This document shows positions 8,341 to 17,329 of a DNA stretch of 60,338 bases, piece by piece. Numbering within the stretch: position 1 is the first letter of the stretch; each line of letters starts with the position of its first letter. The DNA is from HGM04593 sp045661205 (GTDB lineage Bacteria > Bacteroidota > Bacteroidia > Bacteroidales > Bacteroidaceae). The stretch spans positions 1 to 60,338 of the forward strand of contig JAZRFE010000033.1 of the NCBI GenBank assembly GCA_045661205.1, in the 5' to 3' direction. Position numbers and translations under genes: made by a program. Under the pieces are notes generated by a model. The model saw nothing but the letters and a program-made list of their open reading frames with translations. It did not search any database and was not told where the DNA came from.

Positions 8341-8909
8341 TGTCTTATAACTGTAACAACACCATTCTCGGCGAGTTTGATGATGCTCGACGGCTTGGGA
8401 GAGCCCTTTTCGAGCTGCTTATAGTTCACCACGTAATCTACGGCTGCAATGATTTCGGGGTCGATTTCGGCAAAATATCGAGGAGTAGGCTCGCCACTGA
8501 AATTGGCCGATGTAGAGACCACTGCACGCTGGAAACGGTAGCAAAGTTCCTTGGTAAAAAGCTCCGATGTAACTCTGATACCCACGCTGCCATCCTCGGC
8601 TATAAGGTTAGGTGCCAAATTGCGCGCACCGTCGTAGATAATTGTTAGCGGCTTTGTTGTCAGCTCTATCAAGTCCCATGCAACAGCCGGCACCTTTGCT
8701 ACGTAGCGCACAATTCTGTCGGGAGAATCGACAAGCAGCAACATAGCCTTGTTGTCTACGCGACGTTTAATCTCGTAGACTCTTTTTACAGCCTCTTCGT
8801 TGGAAGCATCGCAACCGATACCCCACACTGTGTCGGTGGGATAAAGTATCACACCACCCTTGCGCATTACCTCAATGGCGCGTTTAGCCTCATCTGCAAT
8901 TGTACCCAT
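8337..8909 (-). CDS. L-threonylcarbamoyladenylate synthase (Sua5/YrdC/TsaC family)
   Basis: A 190-residue single-domain YrdC protein. The family makes threonylcarbamoyl-AMP from Thr, bicarbonate and ATP, the first step of t6A37 modification of ANN-decoding tRNAs. The N-terminal GGVILYPTDTVWGIGCDA and the Lys-rich YEIKRRVDNKAMLLLV segment are the expected nucleotide-binding motifs; RAVVSTSANFSGEPTP is the C-terminal signature. It lacks the extra Sua5 C-terminal domain, so it is TsaC-like in length. Second tsaC/ywlC-type copies exist in many genomes, so I leave the symbol blank. Seventeen bases after prfC and overlapping clc by four. Confidence 0.9.
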   Translation of the reverse strand: MGTIADEAKRAIEVMRKGGVILYPTDTVWGIGCDASNEEAVKRVYEIKRRVDNKAMLLLVDSPDRIVRYVAKVPAVAWDLIELTTKPLTIIYDGARNLAPNLIAEDGSVGIRVTSELFTKELCYRFQRAVVSTSANFSGEPTPRYFAEIDPEIIAAVDYVVNYKQLEKGSPKPSSIIKLAENGVVTVIRQ

Positions 8910-8926
8910 TTCCTTATATTATATAT

Positions 8927-10501
8927 TTAGAATTCACTTGTAAAATGGAATCTTATACTCTTGAAATCATTTTGTGCCATCTGCAACACATAGTTGCTGT
9001 CGGCAAGAAAGACATCGCGTCCTTCAATATCCTTGGCCATGTACTGATACTTGCGTTTCTTGAAGTTCTCGAGCTCGGCCTCGTCGTCGCTCTCGACCCA
9101 ACAAGCCTTGTACAAGCTGACAGGCTCCCAACGACATTTTGCGTTATACTCGTTTTCGAGACGATACTGTATAACCTCGAACTGCAACTGACCAACAGTT
9201 CCAATGAGTTTGCGACCATTGTGCTGATTCACAAAAAGCTGAGCAACACCCTCGCCCATAAGCTGATCGATACCCTTGGCAAGCTGCTTTGTCTTCATGG
9301 GATCGGCATTCTCAATGTATTTAAACATTTCGGGTGAGAAGCTGGGAAGTCCCTTGAAGTTGAGTATTTCGCCCTCGGTGAGTGTATCGCCTATCTTGAA
9401 GTTGCCTGTATCGGGCAGACCAATAATGTCGCCGGGATAGGCCTCTTCGATAGTGCTCTTGCGCTGTGCCATGAACTGTGTGGGCGACGAGAAACGCATA
9501 TCCTTGCCCAGACGCACATGGCGATAGGGAGCGTTACGCACAAATTTTCCCGAACATATTTTGCAGAATGCCACACACGAACGGTGGTTAGGGTCGATGT
9601 TTGCTGTAATCTTGAATATAAAGCCTGTAAACTTAGGTTCTTCGGGAGAGACAATGCGACCCTCGGCTTGAACGGGACGAGGAGAGGGGGCAATCTTCAC
9701 GAAACAGTTCAAAAGTTCCTGAACGCCGAAATTGTTGAGCGCGGAGCCGAAGAATACGGGTGCCACCTGTGCATCGAGGTAGCTCTGCACCTCAAACTCG
9801 GGATATACACCCTCGACAAGTTCAAGGTCGTCGCGCAGCTTCGCTGCAAGATCCTCACCTATATTCTCATCTAATTCCTTGCTGTTCACATCAACGGCAA
9901 CCTTTTCGGTCACACGCTGCTTGTTGGGAGTGTAGAGGTCGAGTTTCTGCTCATAGATGTTATACACACCTTTGAAACGCGCTCCCTGGTCGATGGGCCA
10001 ACTAAGTGGACGAACTGATATTTTCAACTCGTTCTCGAGTTCATCGAGAAGGTCGAAGGGGTCGCGACCCTCGCGGTCCATTTTGTTTACAAAAACAATC
10101 ACAGGAGTGTTGCGCATGCGGCATACAGACATAAGTTTACGTGTCTGTGCCTCCACACCCTTCGCGCTGTCCACAACAATGATTACACTGTCTACCGCGG
10201 TGAGTGTACGGAAGGTATCCTCGGCAAAATCCTGGTGACCGGGAGTATCGAGGATGTTTATCTTGTAACCCTCGTAATCGAACTCCATCACAGAGGTTGT
10301 TACCGATATTCCACGCTGCTTCTCAATCTCCATCCAGTCGGATGTAGCCGTCTTTTTAATCTTGTTTGATTTTACGGCACCCGCCACCTGTATCTGTCCT
10401 CCGAACAACAGGAGCTTCTCGGTAAGGGTTGTCTTACCGGCATCGGGGTGGGAAACTATGGCAAACGTTCTTCTTCTTCCTATCTCTTCTTGTACATTCA
10501 T
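8927..10501 (-). CDS. prfC: Peptide chain release factor 3
   Basis: A 524-residue translational GTPase that recycles RF1/RF2 from the ribosome after peptide release. G-domain motifs are visible: SHPDAGKTTLTEKLL (P-loop, residues ~17-31), the switch I region with QRGISVTTSV, DTPGHQDFAEDT (G3) and VNKMDREGRDP (G4, NKMD). The DREGRDPFDLLDE continuation and the C-terminal SFSPEMFKYIENADPMK...QLFVNQHNGRK are characteristic of RF3 rather than EF-G or BipA. Length is typical. It follows the DUF4924 gene by 64 bases on the same strand. Confidence 0.95.
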   Translation of the reverse strand: MNVQEEIGRRRTFAIVSHPDAGKTTLTEKLLLFGGQIQVAGAVKSNKIKKTATSDWMEIEKQRGISVTTSVMEFDYEGYKINILDTPGHQDFAEDTFRTLTAVDSVIIVVDSAKGVEAQTRKLMSVCRMRNTPVIVFVNKMDREGRDPFDLLDELENELKISVRPLSWPIDQGARFKGVYNIYEQKLDLYTPNKQRVTEKVAVDVNSKELDENIGEDLAAKLRDDLELVEGVYPEFEVQSYLDAQVAPVFFGSALNNFGVQELLNCFVKIAPSPRPVQAEGRIVSPEEPKFTGFIFKITANIDPNHRSCVAFCKICSGKFVRNAPYRHVRLGKDMRFSSPTQFMAQRKSTIEEAYPGDIIGLPDTGNFKIGDTLTEGEILNFKGLPSFSPEMFKYIENADPMKTKQLAKGIDQLMGEGVAQLFVNQHNGRKLIGTVGQLQFEVIQYRLENEYNAKCRWEPVSLYKACWVESDDEAELENFKKRKYQYMAKDIEGRDVFLADSNYVLQMAQNDFKSIRFHFTSEF

Positions 10502-10565
10502 AGTAATTTCTTTTTTAAATTTTCATCGGCGCGTGTATAGGGCACGCATCAACCATTTTCACTTG

Positions 10566-11123
10566 TTACACCTCGTCGTCCTCGAGTTTAAGGCGACCTG
10601 CCTCGTCTTCGTTATAATACAACGACAGCATGGATATGAATTTGCTTATCTCGGTTGTTGCCTTCAGCGTCTCTTCGCTGAGTTCACGTTTCTGCAACTT
10701 CATCATCCACACCATATACAGTGCGTCGAAACAATTCTCAAGCTCGGGTTTGTCCTGTCCGTTGCTCTTGCTCCTGAACTCTACAACAAACGGCAATGCC
10801 TTGTAATATGCAGCCGAATAGAAGGGCACTTTGGGCGATGCCAACAGACGCAGATGCAGGTCGGTGAGCATTATTATGATATTTTTGTTTATCTGCAAGT
10901 GTCCGGCATCGGCAACACCCTCGGTGCGCATCATCTCTATAAGATTGCCGTACCACTCGACCAACTGCTGACGACTGTCGTCGGGCAGTTCATACGCAGA
11001 AATAACATTGTTCTTTATGCTGTCGAGAGAGAGTTTATTGGCTCTAATCATGTCCTCGACCTGCCACATATACAGCAGATATTCCGCTATATTCTTTTTT
11101 CTTAATTCTTTGGATATAAACAA
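10566..11123 (-). CDS. DUF4924 family protein, TTG start
   Basis: A 185-residue, mostly helical, soluble protein matching DUF4924, a Bacteroidetes family of unknown function: KNIAEYLLYMWQVEDMIRAN at the start, and LQINKNIIIMLTDLHLRLL near residue 100. No ATG precedes this conserved N-terminus. The only start giving MFISKELRKKNIAEY is the TTG at 11123; the first internal ATG would remove the most conserved segment. It lies 12 bases after the LysE-like gene and before prfC, suggesting co-transcription with translation genes. Confidence 0.8.
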   Translation of the reverse strand: MFISKELRKKNIAEYLLYMWQVEDMIRANKLSLDSIKNNVISAYELPDDSRQQLVEWYGNLIEMMRTEGVADAGHLQINKNIIIMLTDLHLRLLASPKVPFYSAAYYKALPFVVEFRSKSNGQDKPELENCFDALYMVWMMKLQKRELSEETLKATTEISKFISMLSLYYNEDEAGRLKLEDDEV

Positions 11124-11135
11124 AGCCTTAGTATT

Positions 11136-11846
11136 TTAATGGAACGAATATATTCCCGTCAAAAGCAATATTGCACTCACGAAAGAGACTGTTATCACCA
11201 CAGCTCCAATAACGCGGTTGATCATCCATATCCCGCGTACGTCGAAACGGTTTCTCAACTTATTCACCGCATAAGTAATGAAAAGCCACCAAAGTACCGC
11301 GCCACCGAAGATAGACAAATAGCCTACCACCTGTTCGTAATAGGGAAGGTCGGGCAGCATGAAAGACAAGGGGGTGAACATTGCAAGGAATAGGAACACA
11401 ATCAAGGGATTGGTAAGTGTCAGGCCAAAGCCCGTCAGTGCGTTGCGCACCAGATTGCTACGATTGTGACTCACCTTGTGTGTGTTTTTTGCAGGATTGC
11501 TGCGATAAGTGTAAATTCCGAAAATGAGCAACATGATACAGCCACACAGCTGCAAGCCGAAAAGGTTGCGCTCGTTGTTGATAAAATCGTATATATACGA
11601 CAATCCGTAACCTGTTATCAGTGCATAAATTATATCGCTGACAGCCGCACCACAACCTGTTACAAAGCCATACATGCGACCCTTGTTGAGTGTTCTTTGC
11701 ACACACAACACACCCACCGGCCCCATAGGAGCCGATGCCACAATTCCTATGATAATACCCTTGACAACAATTTCGAGTAGCGACATTTGCGCTACAAGTT
11801 GTTGCAAGAAGTCATTTTGCTGTATAAATTCATTAATTTCATTCAT
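11136..11846 (-). CDS. LysE/RhtB family exporter
   Basis: A 236-residue inner-membrane protein with about six hydrophobic segments and the LysE-type first-helix signature IVASAPMGPVGVLCVQRTLNKGR, followed by GFVTGCGAAVSDIIYAL. The family exports amino acids or similar small molecules; the substrate is unknown here. I start at 11846, because the minus-strand TATCTTTG at 11859-11852 ends only five bases upstream. A start at 11873 would lie before the transcription start. The mRNA is therefore probably leaderless or nearly so. First gene of the six-gene operon down to fmt. Confidence 0.85.
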   Translation of the reverse strand: MNEINEFIQQNDFLQQLVAQMSLLEIVVKGIIIGIVASAPMGPVGVLCVQRTLNKGRMYGFVTGCGAAVSDIIYALITGYGLSYIYDFINNERNLFGLQLCGCIMLLIFGIYTYRSNPAKNTHKVSHNRSNLVRNALTGFGLTLTNPLIVFLFLAMFTPLSFMLPDLPYYEQVVGYLSIFGGAVLWWLFITYAVNKLRNRFDVRGIWMINRVIGAVVITVSFVSAILLLTGIYSFH

Positions 11847-11851
11847 CTTTG

Positions 11852-12026
11852 CAAAGATAGTACAAATGAGCAAAATAATATCAAGCTTGCTTGATTATTT
11901 TACAGCGAATGCAGTATTATCTTATTCAAAGATAGTACAAATGAGCAAAATAATATCAAGCTTGCTTGATTATTTTACAGCGAATGCAGTATTATCTTAT
12001 TTAAAGATAGTACAAATGAGCAAAAA
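11852..12026 (-). repeat. Tandemly duplicated promoter element, locus C (two full copies and a stub)
   Basis: A 75-bp unit occurs at 11852-11926 and again, almost unchanged, at 11927-12001. A third partial copy at 12002-12026 ends where the glnN terminator begins. Each full unit has CAAAGATA at its left end (minus-strand TATCTTTG aimed at the LysE-like gene), a perfect ATCAAGC-TT-GCTTGAT palindrome (first copy 11880-11895), a GCGAATGCAGTAT block, and a degenerate right-end box TATCTTAT. The near-identity of the copies implies recent duplication and gives the operon two or three stacked -7 boxes. Confidence 0.85.
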
Positions 12027-12064
12027 AGCGCATGCCCTGCGAAAAATTTCGCAGGGCATGCGCT
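12021..12064 (-). terminator. Terminator of glnN
   Basis: A perfect 18-bp stem: AGCGCATGCCCTGCGAAA (12027-12044) and its complement ending at 12064, followed on the minus strand by six T (12027-12022). It lies 26 bases past the glnN stop and is among the strongest terminators in the window. Confidence 0.9.
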
Positions 12065-12089
12065 AATTCATGCAATACAAGCCATTTTA

Positions 12090-14273
12090 TCAGCAGATAA
12101 ACAGCAATTCGCGGTACTTAGGCAGTGTCCACAACTCATTATCTACAATAAGTTCGAGTTTGTCCACATGCACTCGTATATCTTCGAGCATGGGAGCAAC
12201 AGTGTCGTGATAAGCAACCGCCTTTTCACGCTCCACGGTTATGCGGTTAGCCACCTTACGACGCTCTACCATAGTATTTACCATTCTCTTAATCTCGGCA
12301 ACATGCATTGCAATCTCCTTGACGGTAGCTATATTCTCGGCAGAATATTTGTCACCCTCTTCTTTACCGAGCACCGTCTCCATCTTGATGATGTTATCCA
12401 AGAGGGAACTTTGATACTTCATTGCTGTCGGCACAATGTGGTTAAGCGCAAGGTCGCCAAGCACACGCGCCTCTATCTGTACTTTTTTGGTGTACATATC
12501 CCACTTAATCTCGTTACGCGCACGAAGCTCAGTCTCGCCCATAACCTCCATGTTTGCAAACATCTCTATGCTTGCGCGGTCGAGGTAACGGTCGAACACC
12601 ACTGGAGCACTCGACTCGCAGTCGAGCCCGCGGGCTGCCGCCTCGGCCTTCCACTCGTCGGAATATCCGTTACCATCGAAACGGATGGGTTTGCTGTATT
12701 TGATATATTTGCGTAACACGCTCACAAGAGCATCCTCTTTTGTAGTTCCTGCCTCGATGAGCGCATCAACCTCGCTCTTGAAGAGAACAAGCTGCTCGGC
12801 CATCGCTGTGTTGAGAGCTATCATCGCCGACGCACAGTTGGCCTCGGAGCCTACGGCGCGGAACTCGAAACGGTTACCCGTGAAGGCAAAGGGCGATGTG
12901 CGGTTGCGGTCTGTATTATCTATCAGAAGTTCGGGTATCTGCGGTATGTTCAGACGAAGTTCTCGTTTGCTTAGAATTTTCACCACGTCGTCGGTTGTCT
13001 CCATGTGGTCGAGCACCGAAGAGAGCTGCGAGCCGAGGAAGCTGGAGATAATCGCAGGAGGAGCCTCATTAGCACCCAAACGGTGAGCATTCGTTGCCGA
13101 CATAATACTTGCTTTCAGGAGTCCGTTGTGACGATAGATTGCAGCAAGAGTATTCACCACAAAAGTGATAAATCGCAGGTTCTCCTTGTCGCTCTTTCCG
13201 GGAGCCATAAGCAGAGTGCCGTTGTCGGTTCCCAGCGACCAGTTATTGTGCTTACCCGAACCGTTCACACCCTTGAAGGGTTTCTCGTGAAGCAGCACAA
13301 TAAAGCCATGCTTGCGGGCAACAACCTTCATTAGCGACATTATTATCATGTTGTGGTCTACGGCAAGGTTACACTCTTCGTAGATGGGAGCAAGCTCAAA
13401 CTGGTTGGGTGCAACCTCGTTGTGACAAGTCTTTGCGGGTATTCCCAGCTTTAGAGCCTCTACCTCGAGGTCGGTCATAAAGGCGGCCACACGTTCGGGA
13501 ATTGAACCGAAATAGTGGTCGTCGAGCTGCTGGTTCTTTGCACTGTCGTGTCCCATAAGTGTGCGACCTGTCATTTGCAAGTCGGGGCGCGCAAGCGCCA
13601 TATCTTCATCGACAAGGAAATACTCTTGCTCCCAACCAAGATAAGTATTCACCTTTTTCACGCTCTTGTCGAAGTAGTGACACACGTCGGTAGCCGCCTT
13701 ATCGACAGCACGTATAGCCTTGAGCAACGGTGCTTTATAGTCGAGTGCTTCTCCTGTATAAGAGATAAAGATTGTGGGCACACACAGTGTGTCGCCTATA
13801 AGAAAAGCAGGAGAAGTGGGATCCCATGCACTGTAACCACGTGCCTCAAATGTACTGCGTATTCCACCGTTGGGGAAAGACGACGCATCGGGCTCTTGCT
13901 GAACAAGCAACTTACCCGAGAATTTTTCTATCACACCACCCTTTCCGTCGTGCTCTACAAAGGCATCGTGTTTTTCGGCAGTGGTCTCGGTGAGGGGATG
14001 GAACCAGTGTGTATAATGAGTAGCACCCTTCTCTATCGCCCATCGTTTCATACCCTCGGCAACACCGTCGGCAATAGAAACATCGAGCGTGGCTCCATTA
14101 TCAATAACATCTATGAGTTTTGCATATATATCACTCGAAAGATATTTGAACATCTTTTCGCGATTGAACACGTTCATTGCAAAATAATCAGCCGGACGTC
14201 CCTCGGGTATCGTCGGTTTCACAGGTTTCTTGTTAAACGCATCGCGTACAACGTCGAATCTTAATTTAGACAT
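12090..14273 (-). CDS. glnN: Glutamine synthetase type III
   Basis: A 727-residue cytoplasmic enzyme joining ammonia to glutamate with ATP. The length and sequence are those of GSIII (about 700-730 residues), the form typical of Bacteroidetes, not the ~470-residue GSI. Visible motifs include WFHPLTETTAEKHDAF near residue 85, GWEQEYFLVDEDMA (active-site Glu), NEVAPNQFELAPIYEE, NGSGKHNNWSLGTDNG and NRTSPFAFTGNRFEFRAVGS for nucleotide and glutamate binding. Monocistronic, with its own promoter and a strong terminator. No adenylylation Tyr site is expected in this class. Confidence 0.95.
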   Translation of the reverse strand: MSKLRFDVVRDAFNKKPVKPTIPEGRPADYFAMNVFNREKMFKYLSSDIYAKLIDVIDNGATLDVSIADGVAEGMKRWAIEKGATHYTHWFHPLTETTAEKHDAFVEHDGKGGVIEKFSGKLLVQQEPDASSFPNGGIRSTFEARGYSAWDPTSPAFLIGDTLCVPTIFISYTGEALDYKAPLLKAIRAVDKAATDVCHYFDKSVKKVNTYLGWEQEYFLVDEDMALARPDLQMTGRTLMGHDSAKNQQLDDHYFGSIPERVAAFMTDLEVEALKLGIPAKTCHNEVAPNQFELAPIYEECNLAVDHNMIIMSLMKVVARKHGFIVLLHEKPFKGVNGSGKHNNWSLGTDNGTLLMAPGKSDKENLRFITFVVNTLAAIYRHNGLLKASIMSATNAHRLGANEAPPAIISSFLGSQLSSVLDHMETTDDVVKILSKRELRLNIPQIPELLIDNTDRNRTSPFAFTGNRFEFRAVGSEANCASAMIALNTAMAEQLVLFKSEVDALIEAGTTKEDALVSVLRKYIKYSKPIRFDGNGYSDEWKAEAAARGLDCESSAPVVFDRYLDRASIEMFANMEVMGETELRARNEIKWDMYTKKVQIEARVLGDLALNHIVPTAMKYQSSLLDNIIKMETVLGKEEGDKYSAENIATVKEIAMHVAEIKRMVNTMVERRKVANRITVEREKAVAYHDTVAPMLEDIRVHVDKLELIVDNELWTLPKYRELLFIC

Positions 14274-14364
14274 AGTAATATTTCAAAATTGTAAAAACAT
14301 AAGACAACAGATACTTTTTGACAATATTTTTCGCTATCATCACAATTACCCGATGTGTCACTTG

Positions 14365-14394
14365 CAAAGATACAAACAGAGCGAGAGAGACAAA
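14365..14394 (-). promoter_or_regulatory. Promoter of glnN
   Basis: On the minus strand TTTG (14394-14391), 18 bases, then TATCTTTG (14372-14365). The implied 5' leader to glnN is about 85 bases. The 500-bp glnN-M3 peptidase gap also holds the inverted repeat at 14583 and the promoter at 14770; I see no other element or gene. Confidence 0.7.
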
Positions 14395-14582
14395 AGAATT
14401 TTTAAGAAATTCCATACCTTCAAAGAAAAAAAATCGAAAAACCGGGGCGCATTTTTAAATTTGCGGGCACTTTTATCGACAAAATTCACACAAAAGGGGG
14501 TATTTTTCAAAATTGCGACACTTTCATAAAAAAATCGCCTCGACAGATACGTTCAAATCAACAGCAAACAACCATCGGCATT

Positions 14583-14616
14583 ATGTAAATCATTTTTACC
14601 CAAAAACGATTTACAT
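14583..14616. repeat. Inverted repeat in the glnN/M3 peptidase intergenic region
   Basis: ATGTAAATC (14583-14591) and GATTTACAT (14608-14616) are perfect 9-bp arms around a 16-base spacer. It sits between the divergent promoters and could be an operator or a hairpin; no regulator is identified. Confidence 0.4.
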
Positions 14617-14745
14617 ACGGCATAAAATTCGCCAACGAGATGTAAGTTTCCATAAAAAAGAGAGAAAAACACGACTCGCACAAGGCACATTTTGTTATAT
14701 TATCAAAAAAAACAGCGCAAACGAGAGAAATTATAAGCAACATTA

Positions 14746-14777
14746 TTTATTTTAAATAATAGGATTCATTATCTTTG
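14746..14777 (+). promoter_or_regulatory. Promoter of the M3 peptidase operon
   Basis: TATCTTTG at 14770-14777, with TTTA at 14746-14749 as a weak -33 element 20 bases earlier. The peptidase start at 14808 is 30 bases downstream, which excludes the in-frame start at 14775. Confidence 0.65.
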
Positions 14778-14807
14778 CATTTGTGCTTTCATAAAAAAAG
14801 GCAAATT

Positions 14808-16892
14808 ATGAATAACGACAACATAAGAATAAGCGACGCAACGGAGAACCCGCTGCTACAACCATATACCACCCCTTTTGAGGCAATTCCATTCGACAAG
14901 ATAGAGATAGCCCACATACTTCCTGCAATAAAAAAAGGAATTGAAGAGGAGCAAAAAGAGATTAAGGCTATCACCAACAACGAAGAGGCAGCCACATTCG
15001 ACAACACCATTGTTGCTTTTGAAAAGACGGGAGCGACCATCTCAAAAGTAACAAGTGTACTCAACACCTACATGAACGTGCGCAACGACGAGGAGATACA
15101 AGAGTTGTCCGAAGAGGCCTACTCATTGCTCACCGAGCACAGCAACAACATATATCTCGATGAGAAACTCTTCGCAAGAATAAAAGAGGTGCACGACAAT
15201 GCCGACCCTTCACTGAACGGAGAGCAGCAACGACTGTTGCAAACAATATACGACAGTTTTGTCAAAGCAGGTGCCAACCTCAATGAAGAGCAGAAAGAGA
15301 GATACCGCGAACTTACACAAAAGCTCAACAAGCTGGAGCTTAAGTTCCAGGAAAACACCTTGAAAGAGACCGACAGTTTCAGCCTGCACATTACCGACGA
15401 AAAACAGCTCGACGGACTGGCCGAAAGACTTGTAGAGTCGGCTGCACTCGCTGCAAAAGAGGCCGGCAAAGAGGGGTGGATATTCACTCTGCACCGCCCG
15501 AGCTACGTGCCATTCATGTGCTTCAGCACACAGCGCGACCTGCGCAAACAGCTGTACATGGCATACAGTTCTTTGGGTGCAAAAGACGATGAGTACGACA
15601 ACAGACTACTCGTTACGCAGATAGTAAATGCCCGTCTGGAGCTTGCCAACCTATTGGGTTACAACACCTACTCGGACTATATCACCTCGCAGCGCATGGC
15701 ACAGAACACCGACAACGTATTCTCGTTGTTGGGACGCCTCACATGGTCGTATCTGCCCACCGCGCGACTCGAGACCGATGAGATAAAAGAGCTTGCACGT
15801 GAAATTGAGGGCGACAACTTTGAGATGATGCCCTGGGATTTTATGTATTACTCGGAGAAACTGAAGCAGAAGAAACATTCGTTCGACGATGAAATGTTGC
15901 GCCCCTATCTTACACTCGAACAGGTGCTACACGGCATTGCCAACTTGGCGACACGACTCTACGGAATAACATTCCGCAAGAACGACGAAATACCCGTCTA
16001 CCACCCCGACGTAAGAGTGTTCGAGGTATACGACTACGACAACAAGTTCCTCGCCCTGCTCTACTGCGACTTTTTTCCTCGCAAAGGAAAGCGTTCGGGA
16101 GCATGGATGGACTCTATCAAAGGACAATACAAGGAGAAAGATGGCACCGACCATCGTCCACACGTGACACTGACAACAAATGCCACAAAACCCACGCCCG
16201 GAAAGCCCGCCATGCTGACAATAGACGAGGTGAACACCATGCTACACGAGTTTGGACACTGTCTGCATGGAATATTCTCGGACGTGACATACGAAAGCCT
16301 ATGCAGCCCCGACGTATTATGGGATTTTGTGGAGCTACCCTCGCAGATAATGGAAAACTTCACCACCCTGAAGGAGTTCCTCAACACATTTGCCTTCCAC
16401 TACGAGACAGGCGAGACAATACCCGAAGAGCTGTTGCAACGCGTGAACGAAGCGCGCAACTTCAAGGTGGGTTACAACTGCATACGTCAGGTGGGATTGG
16501 GGCTCATAGACCAAGCATGGCACAATATCTCCAAGCCCTTCGACGGCGAAGTACTGCCCTACGAGCACAAGGCCATAGAAGCACTGAAATTGCTGCCCGA
16601 GGTTGCCGGTACAGGAATAACCCCGCAGTTCAGCCACATAATGACAGGCGGTTACTCGGCAGGGTATTACAGCTATAAATGGGCAGAGATGCTCGATGCC
16701 GACGCCTTTTCACTGTTCAAGGAGAATGGAATATTCTCGACAAAGACAGCACAATCGTTCCGCGACAATATTCTTGCACGCGGCAACAGCGAACATCCGC
16801 AAGTACTTTACAAAAGATTCCGTGGCAGCGAACCGCGCCTCGACGCCATGCTGCAACGCGACGGAATAGACACAATATGCCCACACTTATGA
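14808..16892 (+). CDS. M3 family metallopeptidase (oligopeptidase A/Dcp-like)
   Basis: A 694-residue zinc peptidase. The long helical N-terminal half begins NPLLQPYTTPFEAIPFDKIE, a pattern shared by oligopeptidase A and dipeptidyl carboxypeptidase. The active site is His480-Glu-Phe-Gly-His484 within LHEFGHCLHGIFSD, with the third ligand Glu expected in VELPSQIMENF. No signal peptide, so cytoplasmic. The family trims short peptides; whether it is an endo-oligopeptidase or carboxydipeptidase cannot be decided by eye. First gene of a four-gene operon; its stop overlaps the next start by four bases. Confidence 0.92.
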   Translation: MNNDNIRISDATENPLLQPYTTPFEAIPFDKIEIAHILPAIKKGIEEEQKEIKAITNNEEAATFDNTIVAFEKTGATISKVTSVLNTYMNVRNDEEIQELSEEAYSLLTEHSNNIYLDEKLFARIKEVHDNADPSLNGEQQRLLQTIYDSFVKAGANLNEEQKERYRELTQKLNKLELKFQENTLKETDSFSLHITDEKQLDGLAERLVESAALAAKEAGKEGWIFTLHRPSYVPFMCFSTQRDLRKQLYMAYSSLGAKDDEYDNRLLVTQIVNARLELANLLGYNTYSDYITSQRMAQNTDNVFSLLGRLTWSYLPTARLETDEIKELAREIEGDNFEMMPWDFMYYSEKLKQKKHSFDDEMLRPYLTLEQVLHGIANLATRLYGITFRKNDEIPVYHPDVRVFEVYDYDNKFLALLYCDFFPRKGKRSGAWMDSIKGQYKEKDGTDHRPHVTLTTNATKPTPGKPAMLTIDEVNTMLHEFGHCLHGIFSDVTYESLCSPDVLWDFVELPSQIMENFTTLKEFLNTFAFHYETGETIPEELLQRVNEARNFKVGYNCIRQVGLGLIDQAWHNISKPFDGEVLPYEHKAIEALKLLPEVAGTGITPQFSHIMTGGYSAGYYSYKWAEMLDADAFSLFKENGIFSTKTAQSFRDNILARGNSEHPQVLYKRFRGSEPRLDAMLQRDGIDTICPHL

Positions 16893-17326
16893 TAAAGACA
16901 AAAATTATATTACCACTGCTACTATTACCATTCGCGCTCGTATCGTGCGACAAAGGCGACGACCTCAGGGAGATATTTCTGAGCCACTCGTGGAGTCTCG
17001 CTTTCATTCAAGAAGGCCCCAAAGAGAATCCCGACGCAATAACATCGCCCGCAAAAAATTCGGCTTACACACTGAAATTCTACGACGACACATTTGCATT
17101 CACCACCAAGAATGGTACAACAATTACAGGATATTGGCAAGCCGACAACAAGGAACGCACATTCAGATGCTCGCAGGTGAGAGTGAGCAGCGGCTCCGTT
17201 GCCGGAGACAGAATAGCCATGAAAGCCGATAGCATCTTTAGAAACGCACGCGACTACGAAGGTGACAGCAACGCGCTGAAGATAATGATACAGAAAAACC
17301 ACTTCATGCAATTTCATAACAAATAG
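16889..17326 (+). CDS. Small lipoprotein (DUF4847-like)
   Basis: A 145-residue lipoprotein: signal sequence MIKTKIILPLLLLPFALVSC with the lipobox Cys at residue 20, then a mature domain of ~120 residues with a SHSWSLAFIQEG start and a beta-rich pattern (YTLKFYDDTFAFTTKNGTTITGYW). This resembles DUF4847, which I recall as lying beside dCMP deaminase in Bacteroides; that assignment is from memory. The start at 16889 overlaps the peptidase stop (ATGA), and only three bases separate it from the next gene. Function unknown. Confidence 0.7.
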   Translation: MIKTKIILPLLLLPFALVSCDKGDDLREIFLSHSWSLAFIQEGPKENPDAITSPAKNSAYTLKFYDDTFAFTTKNGTTITGYWQADNKERTFRCSQVRVSSGSVAGDRIAMKADSIFRNARDYEGDSNALKIMIQKNHFMQFHNK

Positions 17327-17329
17327 ACT

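Noticed and set aside
11852..12026. Possible CRISPR array because of regularly spaced repeats
   Set aside because: The whole 75-bp unit repeats with no unique spacers, there are only two full copies, and no cas genes are nearby. It is a tandem duplication of the promoter element.
11674..12066. Plus-strand 130-codon ORF across the tandem promoter elements
   Set aside because: Its sequence is the translation of the repeats plus an antisense part of the lysE-like gene. The repetition of SKIISSLLDYF comes from the DNA repeat.
14230..14755. Short plus-strand ORFs in the glnN upstream region
   Set aside because: They are AT-rich, overlap the glnN promoter and leader, and show no protein-like composition or start signals.
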